NCBI GenBank assembly: GCA_910577205.1
Contig: CAJTMA010000005.1
Span: forward strand, 22,031 to 86,030
Direction: 5' to 3'
Length of the DNA: 64,000 bases
From: an uncultured Alphaproteobacteria bacterium
GTDB taxonomy: Bacteria > Pseudomonadota > Alphaproteobacteria > RF32 > CAG-239
Shown: in pieces, positions 1-7,040 of the stretch
How positions within the stretch are numbered: position 1 is the stretch's first letter
How the letters are laid out: each line of letters starts with the position of its first letter
Notes under the pieces: model-generated
Databases searched by the model: none
Seen by the model: only the letters and a program-made list of their open reading frames with translations
What the model was told of the DNA's origin: nothing
Position numbers and translations under genes: made by a program

Positions 1-896
1 TTACCGATAAGCAATCCGCGGTGTCCGACAAATTCCCGTTCAATAACGCCTTTGTCTTTGCCTCTAAAATGAAACTTGCACCAAGGGCGGGAGAAAATCT
101 GCTTAATATGCTCTGCGCGGTTTTCATCAGCCCCTTTGCCATCCAAAATCCGCCGATAATAATCCGTTACCGCCGCCACATATAACGCTGTTTTTTTACG
201 CCCTTCAATTTTCAGCGACGTTACCGGCATTTTCAAAATATCTTCCTGCAAAGCCATATCTTTCATCGAAAAATAATGCTTTTCTCCGGCTTCCCCCTTA
301 AAATTTGAACGGCAGGGATACAAACATTTGCCGCGATTCGCGCTGCGCCCCGTTTCCAAAGAGGAAAACAAACACACCCCACTGTAAGAATAACATAACG
401 CCCCATGAACAAAAGCCTCGGTTTCCAACCCCGGAATAGCGGCAATCTCTTTAATTTCGTTCAAAGTCAGTTCCCGCGCCACAACCACACGGCTAAACCC
501 TTGCTTCTGCAAAGCCAACGCGCCTTCTTTATTGTGAACGGCCATTTGCGTACTGGCGTGCATTTCCAATTCGGGATAACTTTCCCTGATAATCCGTGCC
601 ACGCCCAAATCCTGCAAAATCACAGCATCCACCTTGCAACGCAAGCAAATATCCAAAGTTTTTAACAAATCAGGCAGTTCATCTTCCTGCACCAGCGTAT
701 TGATTGCCGCATAAACTTTTCGCCCCAAATGATGCGCATAGCCCACAAATTCATTCAAATTGTCTTCGCTGAAATTAGTAGCCGTCGCCCGCGCCGAAAA
801 CTGCTGCAATCCCAAATAAACGGCATCAGCCCCATAATATAACGCGGCATATCCGGCTTCAATATCCCCTGCCGGAGCTAAAAGTTCGGTTTTCAT
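1..896 (-). CDS. U32 family peptidase-like protein, 3' end off the window
   Basis: The reading frame starts at an ATG on the minus strand (position 896) and is still open at base 1, so about 298 residues are visible. The N-terminus reads MKTELLAPAGDIEAGYAALY, typical of the U32 family. Around residues 165-185 the U32 signature is present: E-A-F-x-H-G-A-L-C, then G-V-C, followed by R-x-x-N-R-G-K-C and C-R. In relatives (UbiU, RlhA, TrhP types) such cysteines bind an Fe-S cluster and the proteins act in RNA or ubiquinone hydroxylation rather than proteolysis. Which subfamily this is cannot be decided without the missing C-terminus. Confidence 0.88.
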   Translation of the reverse strand, partial: MKTELLAPAGDIEAGYAALYYGADAVYLGLQQFSARATATNFSEDNLNEFVGYAHHLGRKVYAAINTLVQEDELPDLLKTLDICLRCKVDAVILQDLGVARIIRESYPELEMHASTQMAVHNKEGALALQKQGFSRVVVARELTLNEIKEIAAIPGLETEAFVHGALCYSYSGVCLFSSLETGRSANRGKCLYPCRSNFKGEAGEKHYFSMKDMALQEDILKMPVTSLKIEGRKKTALYVAAVTDYYRRILDGKGADENRAEHIKQIFSRPWCKFHFRGKDKGVIEREFVGHRGLLIG

Positions 897-935
897 GATA
901 AATCTGTCTTTCATAAAGGTTGGTTTGTGCCCAGA

Positions 936-1382
936 TTATTGCGCCGCCTTGCGAATGTCAAGCAGGTATTCTTCACGGCTATATGCCGGAAACTTGGCAA
1001 ACAACCAGCGAATATGGGAATTTGGCGTACAAAAACCCCACATACTGCCATTAACCAATACCCTTGCCGCTCCGGTATCTGCCCGCACCAAATTCTCGCA
1101 CATTGCCTGCGGAATATTATACACTTCAACAAAACACATCTGAGCATCTTCGCCCACAGTCCATGGGTGATTAAAACCAAAAGGCATTCCGGACATTCTC
1201 TCCCGCCTGATTGGACGGTAAACAGCAGCTAAAGCCCTCATCTGCGCGCGGATAATCCGCACACTGCCGATAATTTCTTCTTGCTCGCGATACTGCTCAC
1301 GCGTCATCTCCGGCCTGATAACACAAGATGTGCAAACCGCCGCAATAAACAATAAAAGAAAGAAAATAAGCTGTTTCAGCAT
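936..1382 (-). CDS. small exported lipoprotein-like protein with pilin-like C-terminus
   Basis: 148 residues from the ATG at 1382, which has an AAGGA ribosome binding site 9 bases upstream; a longer in-frame start at 1430 lacks one. The N-terminus is a short hydrophobic signal (MLKQLIFFLLLFIAAV) ending in C-T-S-C, an imperfect lipobox. The rest has a helix with E-E-I-I-G-S-V-R-I-I-R-A-Q, an F-N-H-P-W stretch and a cysteine pair in CFVEVYNIPQAMC. That arrangement resembles the globular part of type IVb (PilS-like) pilins, where an N-P-W element and a C-terminal disulfide region recur. The resemblance is by eye only; function unknown. It follows the CoA-transferase genes but lies beyond their terminator. 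Confidence 0.6.
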   Translation of the reverse strand: MLKQLIFFLLLFIAAVCTSCVIRPEMTREQYREQEEIIGSVRIIRAQMRALAAVYRPIRRERMSGMPFGFNHPWTVGEDAQMCFVEVYNIPQAMCENLVRADTGAARVLVNGSMWGFCTPNSHIRWLFAKFPAYSREEYLLDIRKAAQ

Positions 1383-1472
1383 TTTTATAAATCCTTGTTC
1401 AGAATTACACAAACCAAAACAAAACCTCATCGATTTGTTACTATGGCATAGCTGCAGTTTAAATTATCTTAA

Positions 1473-1498
1473 TAAAAAAGGCTGCCACATGACAGCCT
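1473..1498 (-). terminator. rho-independent terminator after scoB
   Basis: On the minus strand AGGCTG and CAGCCT form a stem followed by six T. It lies 20 bases past the scoB stop and ends the scoA-scoB unit. Confidence 0.7.
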
Positions 1499-1518
1499 GT
1501 AAATAAAAAAACGAAACC

Positions 1519-2184
1519 CTAAACAGCTTCTTGCAACAAATCATCAGGGATAATCAAATCCGCCGTAATCGTGCTGGTAATATCTTCCAAGCTGAATAAC
1601 GGATTAATCTCTTGTAAAACCAATCCCTCCGGCATCACTTTTAACACACAACGTTCGGTAATGATTAAATCCACCTCATGTGCGGCAGTCAGCGGCAAAG
1701 TGCATTTTTTAACAATTTTAACCTGATTTTTAGACAGGTGTTCCATCGCGACAATAACTTTTTTCGCGCCGACCACCAAATCCATAGCGCCGCCCATTCC
1801 CGGCACAAATACGCCCGGCACCATCCAGTTAGCAATATTGCCTTCCTGATCCACCTGCAAAGCGCCCAAAACAGTCGCGTCAATATGCCCGCCGCGAATC
1901 ATCGTAAAAGACATCACGCTGTCAAAAGCCGAAGCGCCCTCAACAATATCCACCGGAATCCCGCCGGCATTAGTGATATGCGGATTAGCTTGCCCCGGCG
2001 CAGGCTTTTTTCCGACGCCGATTAAACCATTTTCAGAGTGAAACATCACCTGAACATCTTCAGGCACATAATTTGCCACTTCCGTCGGCAAACCGATGCC
2101 TAAAGTCACGACATCTCCGTCTTCCAGTTCTTGCGCCACACGGCGGGCAATCGTTTCTCTGATTTGTTCTTTGCTTAATTCCAT
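1519..2184 (-). CDS. scoB: 3-oxoacid CoA-transferase, subunit B
   Basis: 221 residues, the usual length for the B subunit of family I CoA-transferases (ScoB/AtoA). It carries the family's S-E-N-G-L-x-G-x-G motif near residue 50, with the glutamate that forms the covalent CoA-thioester intermediate, and G-G-H-I-D-A-T-V-L-G-A-L downstream. The heteromeric enzyme moves CoA between acyl-CoA and a free 3-oxo or short-chain acid (succinyl-CoA/acetoacetate or acetyl-CoA/acetoacetate). The substrate cannot be told from sequence alone. The start is 9 bases after the stop of the A-subunit gene, so both are co-translated. Confidence 0.92.
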   Translation of the reverse strand: MELSKEQIRETIARRVAQELEDGDVVTLGIGLPTEVANYVPEDVQVMFHSENGLIGVGKKPAPGQANPHITNAGGIPVDIVEGASAFDSVMSFTMIRGGHIDATVLGALQVDQEGNIANWMVPGVFVPGMGGAMDLVVGAKKVIVAMEHLSKNQVKIVKKCTLPLTAAHEVDLIITERCVLKVMPEGLVLQEINPLFSLEDITSTITADLIIPDDLLQEAV

Positions 2185-2193
2185 ATTGTTTTC

Positions 2194-2835
2194 CTATACG
2201 ACAATATAATCCACAAAAATCCCCGGAATAGTCACCATATTGGCATCCAGGCATCCTTCAACCAGTTCGTCTGCTTCGACAATAACCGTTTTCGCAGCAG
2301 TCGCCATCACCAAATTAAAATTACGGGTCGTCCCTTCCAAATAGATATTGCCATATTTGTCAGCTTTCGTGCCATACAACAAAGCAAAATCCGCTCCCAG
2401 AGGCTTTTCAAACAAATAGGACTTTCCCTCAATTTCCATCAGTTGTTTGCCTTCTTCTACCGGCGTTCCGATTCCGGTCGGGGTCAACACGCCGCCCAAA
2501 CCAGCGCCGGCTGCCCTGATTTTTTCCACCAAAGTCCCCATCGGTGTCAAAACAACCTCAATCTCACCATCATGCATCTGCTTTCCTGTTTCAGGATTCG
2601 TTCCGATATGGGCAACAATGGCTTTTTTCACCCGGCGGTTAACCACCAGCTTGCCGCGATCACTGTCTGGATACGAGGTATCATTGGCAATTAAAGTCAA
2701 ACCGCTGGTTCCGTTTTTAAGCATTTCTTCAATTACTTTGGTCGGCGAACCGCATTTCAAAAAACCGCCTATCATAATTGACACATCATTTCCGATAAGC
2801 TTGCCCGCCTCCGCGGCCGAAATAATTTTCTTCAC
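2194..2835 (-). CDS. scoA: 3-oxoacid CoA-transferase, subunit A
   Basis: 213 residues from a GTG start at 2835 (product begins MKKIISAAEAGKLI), chosen because AAGGAA sits 9 bases upstream; an ATG at 2868 would add an untypical N-terminus. The CoA-transferase signature is N-D-V-S-I-M-I-G-G-F-x3-G-x-P near residues 15-31. It is the partner of the adjacent B subunit and the first gene of the operon. It is cytoplasmic and acts in short-chain acyl-CoA or ketone-body type metabolism. The 240 bases upstream hold no gene. Confidence 0.92.
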   Translation of the reverse strand: MKKIISAAEAGKLIGNDVSIMIGGFLKCGSPTKVIEEMLKNGTSGLTLIANDTSYPDSDRGKLVVNRRVKKAIVAHIGTNPETGKQMHDGEIEVVLTPMGTLVEKIRAAGAGLGGVLTPTGIGTPVEEGKQLMEIEGKSYLFEKPLGADFALLYGTKADKYGNIYLEGTTRNFNLVMATAAKTVIVEADELVEGCLDANMVTIPGIFVDYIVV

Positions 2836-2964
2836 TGTATATATTTCCTTACTTAAAATCGGGAGCATTATAGCAAAAAAAATCCAAAAGTACAGCCCTT
2901 AATCATTACCTTATAATTTATTTTTGTCCTTTTGTCAAATTTAACTTGTTTTAGTATAAAAATC

Positions 2965-2982
2965 GTGCTATAAAAATAGCAC
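2965..2982. promoter_or_regulatory. perfect small palindrome in a divergent intergenic region
   Basis: GTGCTAT and ATAGCAC are separated by AAAA in the gap between scoA (minus) and the orphan gene at 3077 (plus). It could be an operator or a small hairpin. A 12-base sequence, TTTTAGTATAAA, also occurs twice in this gap (near 2949 and 3044). No regulator is known. Confidence 0.3.
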
Positions 2983-3076
2983 AAAACAATTATTATGGAA
3001 TACGATTATAAACATCAGGCAACTAGCCTTTCCATACATTGTTTTTTAGTATAAACCCTTAAAAAAAATAAAAAAT

Positions 3077-3805
3077 ATGGAAAAAAATTTTTTGGCAAGA
3101 GTTGCCGAACTGACTGACATGAACGTGAACGAACTCGCAGCAATGCCCTATCGCCAGGTGATTAACTCTGTAGTCCTTCCCCAAATTCTCTACCCGACCG
3201 GACAAGACACCCGCGGCTGGCGCATCGGAGAAAACTACATGGATCTCATGGCCGAATTTGGCACAAAATGCTGGCTTCGTGACAACTTCACCGGTGAAAT
3301 AATGCTGGAAATCGCTCTGCAAAGACTTTCCAAAGGCGCAGTTCTTCATGAAGCCCACAGCTTCAAAGTCCTGCCCCAAGCCTACTGGAAATACTCCGCG
3401 ATGGGCGACCAGCCGGGCTTGATGACAGACATCTGCTGGAAGTTTTTGCAAGCTCAGGCACATACTTGCTACCAAGCAAAACTCACCAAAGAACACATCA
3501 CCAAAATCGTGTTCGGTCTGCTAGACCATCTGGACGAGGACGGAAACGAGCTCAACGGCTATATGCTGAAATATGCTCATTCCCATACCAACCCCAAGGA
3601 AGTCTATCAATGGGCATGGCAATTCGCTGTCGATCATTTCTCTTTTGAGGAAATGTACGAGCACTTTGCCACGCCAGAAAGCTGGCAGCGTTTTATCCTC
3701 TTTTTCAAAGAGAATAAAAGCAAAATTCAAAAATCCGACTTCTGCCGCCGTATAGGCGTTTCGGGTTTCTGGAACAAATACAAAACATGGAAAAGACTGA
3801 ACTAA
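3077..3805 (+). CDS. hypothetical soluble protein, 242 aa
   Basis: No family recognised. The protein is rich in aromatic and charged residues, has no signal peptide or membrane segment, and ends in a basic stretch (FWNKYKTWKRLN). Codon use resembles neighbouring housekeeping genes and the frame is closed by a strong terminator, so it is very likely real. It is monocistronic, preceded by an AT-rich 200-base region. The predicted character is mostly helical with few low-complexity stretches. No function can be inferred from the neighbours. Confidence 0.75.
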   Translation: MEKNFLARVAELTDMNVNELAAMPYRQVINSVVLPQILYPTGQDTRGWRIGENYMDLMAEFGTKCWLRDNFTGEIMLEIALQRLSKGAVLHEAHSFKVLPQAYWKYSAMGDQPGLMTDICWKFLQAQAHTCYQAKLTKEHITKIVFGLLDHLDEDGNELNGYMLKYAHSHTNPKEVYQWAWQFAVDHFSFEEMYEHFATPESWQRFILFFKENKSKIQKSDFCRRIGVSGFWNKYKTWKRLN

Positions 3806-3824
3806 CTCTCTTTTCCTCTAATAA

Positions 3825-3854
3825 AAAATGCCTCGATTTTCGAGGCATTTTTTT
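3825..3854. terminator. bidirectional terminator
   Basis: AATGCCTCG and CGAGGCATT form a stem flanked by an A-run on the left and a T-run on the right. It lies between the convergent genes ending at 3805 and 3869 and can serve both. Confidence 0.88.
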
Positions 3855-3868
3855 GTGTGAGGCCCTAA

Positions 3869-4774
3869 TCAAAACTTCAGCACTGGTCTGACAGAGGCGT
3901 TGCTATCCTTCCCGTTACATGATCTAAGACCATTACTCATATAGACCACCCATGCATTAAGACCATTCTGAGTAGAAGACCAAAGAGCATTCCCTACAGC
4001 AGTAAACTTAGTTCCGGGAACAAGAGTCGGCACATTTTGGAGGGACGTATTGAGCATTGCTTTCTGCTCATAAATCCTCATTATATCTCTCATACTGGGC
4101 AGAAACCATTTTGTCTTTTTGCAAAAATCTTTAGTACATCCAGCTGGCTGAAAATTATTGGCTGTTGTTGCAGCAGGTGTGCCGCCACAGTCACTCCCAC
4201 AAGCCAATATGGCATTTGTATTGGAACGACCATCGACACCACAACTAACATTACTAGCTGGATAAGAAACCTCACCAGAGGGAATTACCGAAGTATTACA
4301 GTTCTGTAAATCAGGAATCTTATAAGCCTTATTAGCCCACGTCATAACCATCTCCCCTGTCACATCATCTTTAACCTCAACCAAAGCCATCGCCAAACGA
4401 TTTCCTGCATCAAAGACAACACCCATTGGTGTTTTACCTGTAACTTTAGAGTTTGTAACTGTGCCGTCAGTATAAATGATAGCCCCATTGCTAACATTTT
4501 GAACCACACCATCCATCTCATTATCGGTATTTGTATCAGTATCTTTATCTGCTTCACCAGATGCTGCGGCAACGCCGCAGAACACCTGGCTGTCATCTGA
4601 AAGCGCAAACGGACAACGCAAAACCGGATTCCCGCCACAGTCTGCCTTCTTCATCGTGTAACCCATCTGCTTACATGTTGGCGGAACGGCACAGGTTGTT
4701 GCTTGCGCTTCATTACAGGAGAAAGCCGCCATGAGCAGCACCGCTCCTCCTAATAATTTACTTCTCATACTCAT
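3869..4774 (-). CDS. secreted cysteine-containing protein with DUF1566/Lcl-like C-terminus
   Basis: 301 residues. The start at 4774 has AAGGAG upstream. The N-terminus (MSMRSKLLGGAVLLMAAFSC...AQA) is a signal peptide, possibly lipoprotein-type, followed by a Cys-rich segment (TTCAVPPTCKQMGY) and a Thr/Asp-rich linker (DKDTDTNTDNEMDG). The last 90 residues contain W-F-L-P-S-M-R-D, L-W-S-S-T-Q, A-W-V-V-Y-M-S-N-G and a terminal S-V-R-P-V-L-K-F, the pattern of DUF1566/Lcl C-terminal domains found in adhesin-like surface proteins. It is probably exported and surface-related. It lies beside another Cys-rich secreted protein in the same orientation but is separated from it by repeats, so a shared operon is doubtful. 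Confidence 0.72.
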   Translation of the reverse strand: MSMRSKLLGGAVLLMAAFSCNEAQATTCAVPPTCKQMGYTMKKADCGGNPVLRCPFALSDDSQVFCGVAAASGEADKDTDTNTDNEMDGVVQNVSNGAIIYTDGTVTNSKVTGKTPMGVVFDAGNRLAMALVEVKDDVTGEMVMTWANKAYKIPDLQNCNTSVIPSGEVSYPASNVSCGVDGRSNTNAILACGSDCGGTPAATTANNFQPAGCTKDFCKKTKWFLPSMRDIMRIYEQKAMLNTSLQNVPTLVPGTKFTAVGNALWSSTQNGLNAWVVYMSNGLRSCNGKDSNASVRPVLKF

Positions 4775-4807
4775 TTCTTTTCTCCTTTTTTAGTTTCTCC
4801 ACCATCC

Positions 4808-4833
4808 GTCATGCTGAACGTAGTGAAGCATCC
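4808..4833. repeat. short palindromic element 1
   Basis: GATGCTTCACTACGTTCAGC on the minus strand (TCATGCTGAACGTAGTGAAGCATCC region on plus, shown here by its ends TCATGCTGAA and AGCATCC). It has partly self-complementary ends (GATGC/GCAT) and is typical of dispersed intergenic elements that start with GTCAT. It is one of three such elements in the gap between two secreted-protein genes. Confidence 0.4.
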
Positions 4834-4906
4834 AACGCTCAAACGGCACTATCTCAATCTTACCAGCCCATTCCTCCAACCTCACTCCTCATACAACCTA
4901 ACAAAT

Positions 4907-4961
4907 GTCATAGCGAGGAGCGCCCGAACGTCAGGAGCGGGTGCGACGTGGCTATCCCGGC
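4907..4961. repeat. short palindromic element 2
   Basis: Begins with GTCATAGCGAGGAGCG and ends with GTGGCTATCCCGG. The outer parts ATAGC and GCTAT are complementary, as are CGTC and GACG inside. It has the same GTCAT start as the elements at 4808 and 5116, suggesting a common class of intergenic repeat. Confidence 0.42.
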
Positions 4962-5115
4962 AAATTTATAAGACTTATCTCAGCCTCACCTACCACCCCG
5001 CCAAAACGGCACTGTCTCAACCTTGCGGCTGCTTCAACATAGATTCTTCGTCGCTCTGCTCCTCAGAATGCCCCACACAACGGGGACAAAATGTCATCAC
5101 GCCCATTTTTTCTTT

Positions 5116-5145
5116 GTCATTCCGGCCTCCGAGCCGGAATCCAGG
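5116..5145. repeat. short palindromic element 3
   Basis: Starts with GTCATTCCGG. ATTCCGGC and GCCGGAAT form a perfect 8-bp inverted repeat around a 6-base centre. This is the classic form of interspersed palindromes in several alphaproteobacterial genomes. The remaining sequence between 4775 and 5188 holds no gene that I can support. Confidence 0.5.
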
Positions 5146-5188
5146 TTAACAACAAAGCAACACCTATCGCACCCGACGTTCGGGTCAC

Positions 5189-6124
5189 CTACCGCCCAAC
5201 CAAACAGCGCAGCGCCCCGTTACACCAGTAATTATCCAAATCCCGATAACCTACCGCGCAACCAATGTCGCAATACTTCTTCGAACACTCTTCATACTCA
5301 CAAACAACGCCGGCCGGACAACTCGCCAAACTGCATCTGTTTGAACAGGTCTTGCATTCCTTGTAATACTTAATGCCGTTCATCTGACAATAATCACTCG
5401 ACGAGGATGGCCCTAAATCTGAACAAGTTAACGTATAACCTGGCTTACATTCACAGGCCGTATATTTGGTTGTCCCGTTTTTGGTACAGCCTGTCCCTTT
5501 ACCCTGCTGGTTTATCCCTATGCAAACCTCAGAATAACTTGCCGGACAGACACACTCAGCATAACGCGTCACGCCACCCGATGAACAAGTCTTTCCTCTG
5601 TCGCTTAACGGAGATGGTGTAACCTGTGGAGCTGTGCAGCTGGTAATCGGAAACAAATCAGGATCACAATAACAAAGATACTTGCCACCACAGGAATCTT
5701 TGCTTCTCGTCAAAGGGTATGTGCAAGTAACACTATCATAATCCTTAGGACAACAGTCCTTAAAATAAGAGGAATTATAAGGGCATATATCTGCCCGAAC
5801 ACCATTCGGACAGGAAGTCATTTTATAACCTTCCTTAATACAGCTCTTATCTGACAAATCTTCAAACTCAACGCCTCCGCTAAAAATTTGCGCCCCGTCA
5901 TTTGTAATAAAATGAACCTTAGCCACTTTATAAGCAGAAACAGGCAGACGGCTTCTGCCGCCTGCCAATGATAAGGTTTCAAATGCTTGGCTTTGATTTA
6001 GTTGTGTGAGGTGTGGGTATGACCAAAGTTTAAACTCCGGAGAAACCGTTAAAGCCAAAGCTTCGACGGTAACGGCTGTTACTGCCAGAGCAGATAAGCT
6101 AGAAAGAAGACCGACTTTCATCAT
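5189..6124 (-). CDS. secreted cysteine-rich repeat protein
   Basis: 311 residues with a signal peptide (MMKVGLLSSLSALAVTAVTVEALA), then about 80 residues of low-cysteine sequence, then a long region with some 35 cysteines in irregular EGF-like or tick-inhibitor-like spacing (CPASYSEVC, CKPGYTLTC, CSNRCSLASCPAGVVC). It is exported and probably disulfide-bonded. The segment SAYKVAKVHFITN and the later ICPYNSSYFKDCC recur, with changes, in the gene that starts at 63627 (SAYKTAKVHFVVN, FCPYDNAYFSQCC), so these are paralogues. Function unknown; an adhesin or surface-layer role is only a guess. Upstream is a strong inverted repeat and a promoter-like sequence. Confidence 0.78.
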   Translation of the reverse strand: MMKVGLLSSLSALAVTAVTVEALALTVSPEFKLWSYPHLTQLNQSQAFETLSLAGGRSRLPVSAYKVAKVHFITNDGAQIFSGGVEFEDLSDKSCIKEGYKMTSCPNGVRADICPYNSSYFKDCCPKDYDSVTCTYPLTRSKDSCGGKYLCYCDPDLFPITSCTAPQVTPSPLSDRGKTCSSGGVTRYAECVCPASYSEVCIGINQQGKGTGCTKNGTTKYTACECKPGYTLTCSDLGPSSSSDYCQMNGIKYYKECKTCSNRCSLASCPAGVVCEYEECSKKYCDIGCAVGYRDLDNYWCNGALRCLVGR

Positions 6125-6132
6125 ACACCTCT

Positions 6133-6188
6133 CTTATAACTGAAACCATATCAGTTATAAGGTTACCACGCCTCTTGCAATCTGTCAA
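6133..6188 (-). promoter_or_regulatory. promoter with large inverted repeat for the Cys-rich gene
   Basis: Read on the minus strand, TTGACA (6183-6188) and TAACCT (6160-6165) are 17 bases apart, a sigma-70-like promoter. Just downstream lies a perfect inverted repeat: CTTATAACTGA (6133-6143) and its complement (6151-6161) with a 7-base centre. It could be an operator or a 5' hairpin in the mRNA. The gene begins 9 bases later after GAGGTGTA. Confidence 0.5.
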
Positions 6189-6242
6189 GCATGTATGAGA
6201 GGTATGTTTTTGTTAGTCTAAAAAGAATAGATATTTAGATGT

Positions 6243-6266
6243 AAAAAACCCGGGAAATTTCCCGGG
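6243..6266 (-). terminator. terminator-like perfect palindrome
   Basis: CCCGGGAAATTTCCCGGG is fully self-complementary and followed on the minus strand by six T. No gene reads into it from the right within 400 bases, so what it terminates is unclear; a small RNA from 6267-6670 is possible. Confidence 0.5.
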
Positions 6267-6347
6267 AATATGGATGAAGAGTTAGTCGAGCAAAATGAGT
6301 CGAAGGTTGCCGACAAGCAATAAATCCGCCTGAATTGACTAAAACAT

Positions 6348-6370
6348 AGCCCCTATTTGGGGCTTTTTTC
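6348..6370 (+). terminator. rho-independent terminator, orphan
   Basis: AGCCCC and GGGGCT with a 5-base loop followed by TTTTTT on the plus strand. No supported gene lies immediately upstream; the only frame is a 17-codon one at 6270. It may end a small RNA or be the relic of a lost gene. Confidence 0.6.
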
Positions 6371-6400
6371 ATATATCTTCACATTGCTTAATATAAAAAA

Positions 6401-6420
6401 GTGGGACAAGAGTGGGACAA
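6401..6420. repeat. direct repeat GTGGGACAA twice
   Basis: GTGGGACAA occurs at 6401-6409 and 6412-6420. Paired GGGACA motifs of this kind are often seen near attachment sites of tyrosine-recombinase elements that use tRNA genes. No integrase gene is present here, so this reading is inference. Confidence 0.4.
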
Positions 6421-6490
6421 AATGGAAATAGAACCATCAAGCACAACTAAAAAAACATTAAGAGCAAAACAAAAGCCCTTGATTTTCAAG

Positions 6491-6720
6491 GGCTTAATTG
6501 GTGGGAGTTGAGAGAGTCTAGAAGAAAAAACTAAACGATTTTAGTTTTTTCTACGAAGACCCTGGCTTTTAATAATGAGTGAGTACAGCGGCAGCAAGCG
6601 AAACGAATTCATAAAAGCCCGGAACCTCTTACATTTTGCGATTTGATTTCATCAATCGCAAAATGGCAACTCCATAAAAAAAAGCCACCTTACGGTGGCT
6701 TAATTGGTGGGAGTTGAGAG
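6491..6720. repeat. 24-bp direct repeat of the tRNA-Val 3' end (att-like)
   Basis: The 24 bases at 6697-6720 (start GGCTTAATTGG, end GTTGAGAG) contain the tRNA-Val 3' end, including CCA. They are repeated identically at 6491-6514, 206 bases away. The second copy is not attached to any tRNA body. The 206-bp unit between them is rich in hairpins (AAAAACTAAA/TTTAGTTTTT at 6526-6549; TTTTGCGAT/ATCGCAAAA at 6635-6663) and holds no gene. Duplication of a tRNA 3' end is the usual mark of an integrated element; here it may be a remnant or a minimal passenger. Confidence 0.55.
6676..6701 (-). terminator. terminator after tRNA-Val
   Basis: On the minus strand AAGCCACC and GGTGGCTT form an 8-bp stem with a 4-base loop, followed by eight T. 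It starts 4 bases after the encoded CCA of the tRNA. Confidence 0.85.
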
Positions 6721-6780
6721 GTTCGAACTCCCGACCCTCTCGGTGTAAACGAGATGCTCTTCCAGCTGAGCTAAACTCCC
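6705..6780 (-). tRNA. tRNA-Val (anticodon UAC)
   Basis: 76-nt cloverleaf on the minus strand: acceptor GGGAGTT/AACTCCC, D arm GCTC...GAGC, anticodon loop with TAC (complement at 6745-6747), T arm GGGAG-TTCGAAC-CTCTC, and encoded CCA. It lies downstream of hupB in the same direction, the classical lon-hupB-tRNA-Val order of Alphaproteobacteria. Confidence 0.96.
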
Positions 6781-6949
6781 ATTAACCTTACGAAAAAACT
6801 TATACACTTCCTAAAATAATTAATCAAGCAAAAAATATCAAAAAAATAAACTTTTTAACAAAATCTATATATATCAATAAATTGCTTAAACAATTTTCTT
6901 TATCTACACAATAATTTCCTAACAAATTGAGGTCTCCGGTAAAGCACAT

Positions 6950-6977
6950 AAAAAAGTGAGCCGGATTTCGGCTCACT
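6950..6977 (-). terminator. second terminator downstream of hupB
   Basis: AGTGAGCCG and CGGCTCACT, 9-bp perfect stem with a 5-base loop, followed on the minus strand by five T. It is tandem with the terminator at 7006-7030. Confidence 0.75.
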
Positions 6978-7005
6978 AATCGTGCAATAATATTGCTGAT
7001 AACTA

Positions 7006-7030
7006 ATAAAAAGAGCCGGAACTCCGGCCC
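7006..7030 (-). terminator. terminator directly after hupB
   Basis: GCCGGA/TCCGGC stem followed on the minus strand by TTTTTA, 11 bases past the hupB stop. Confidence 0.8.
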
Positions 7031-7040
7031 TTTCTTATAA

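Noticed and set aside
6270..6323. 17-codon frame MDEELVEQNESKVADKQ followed by a terminator
   Set aside because: Too short and without a clear ribosome binding site; a hairpin just before it leaves no normal leader. Kept only as part of the orphan-terminator observation.
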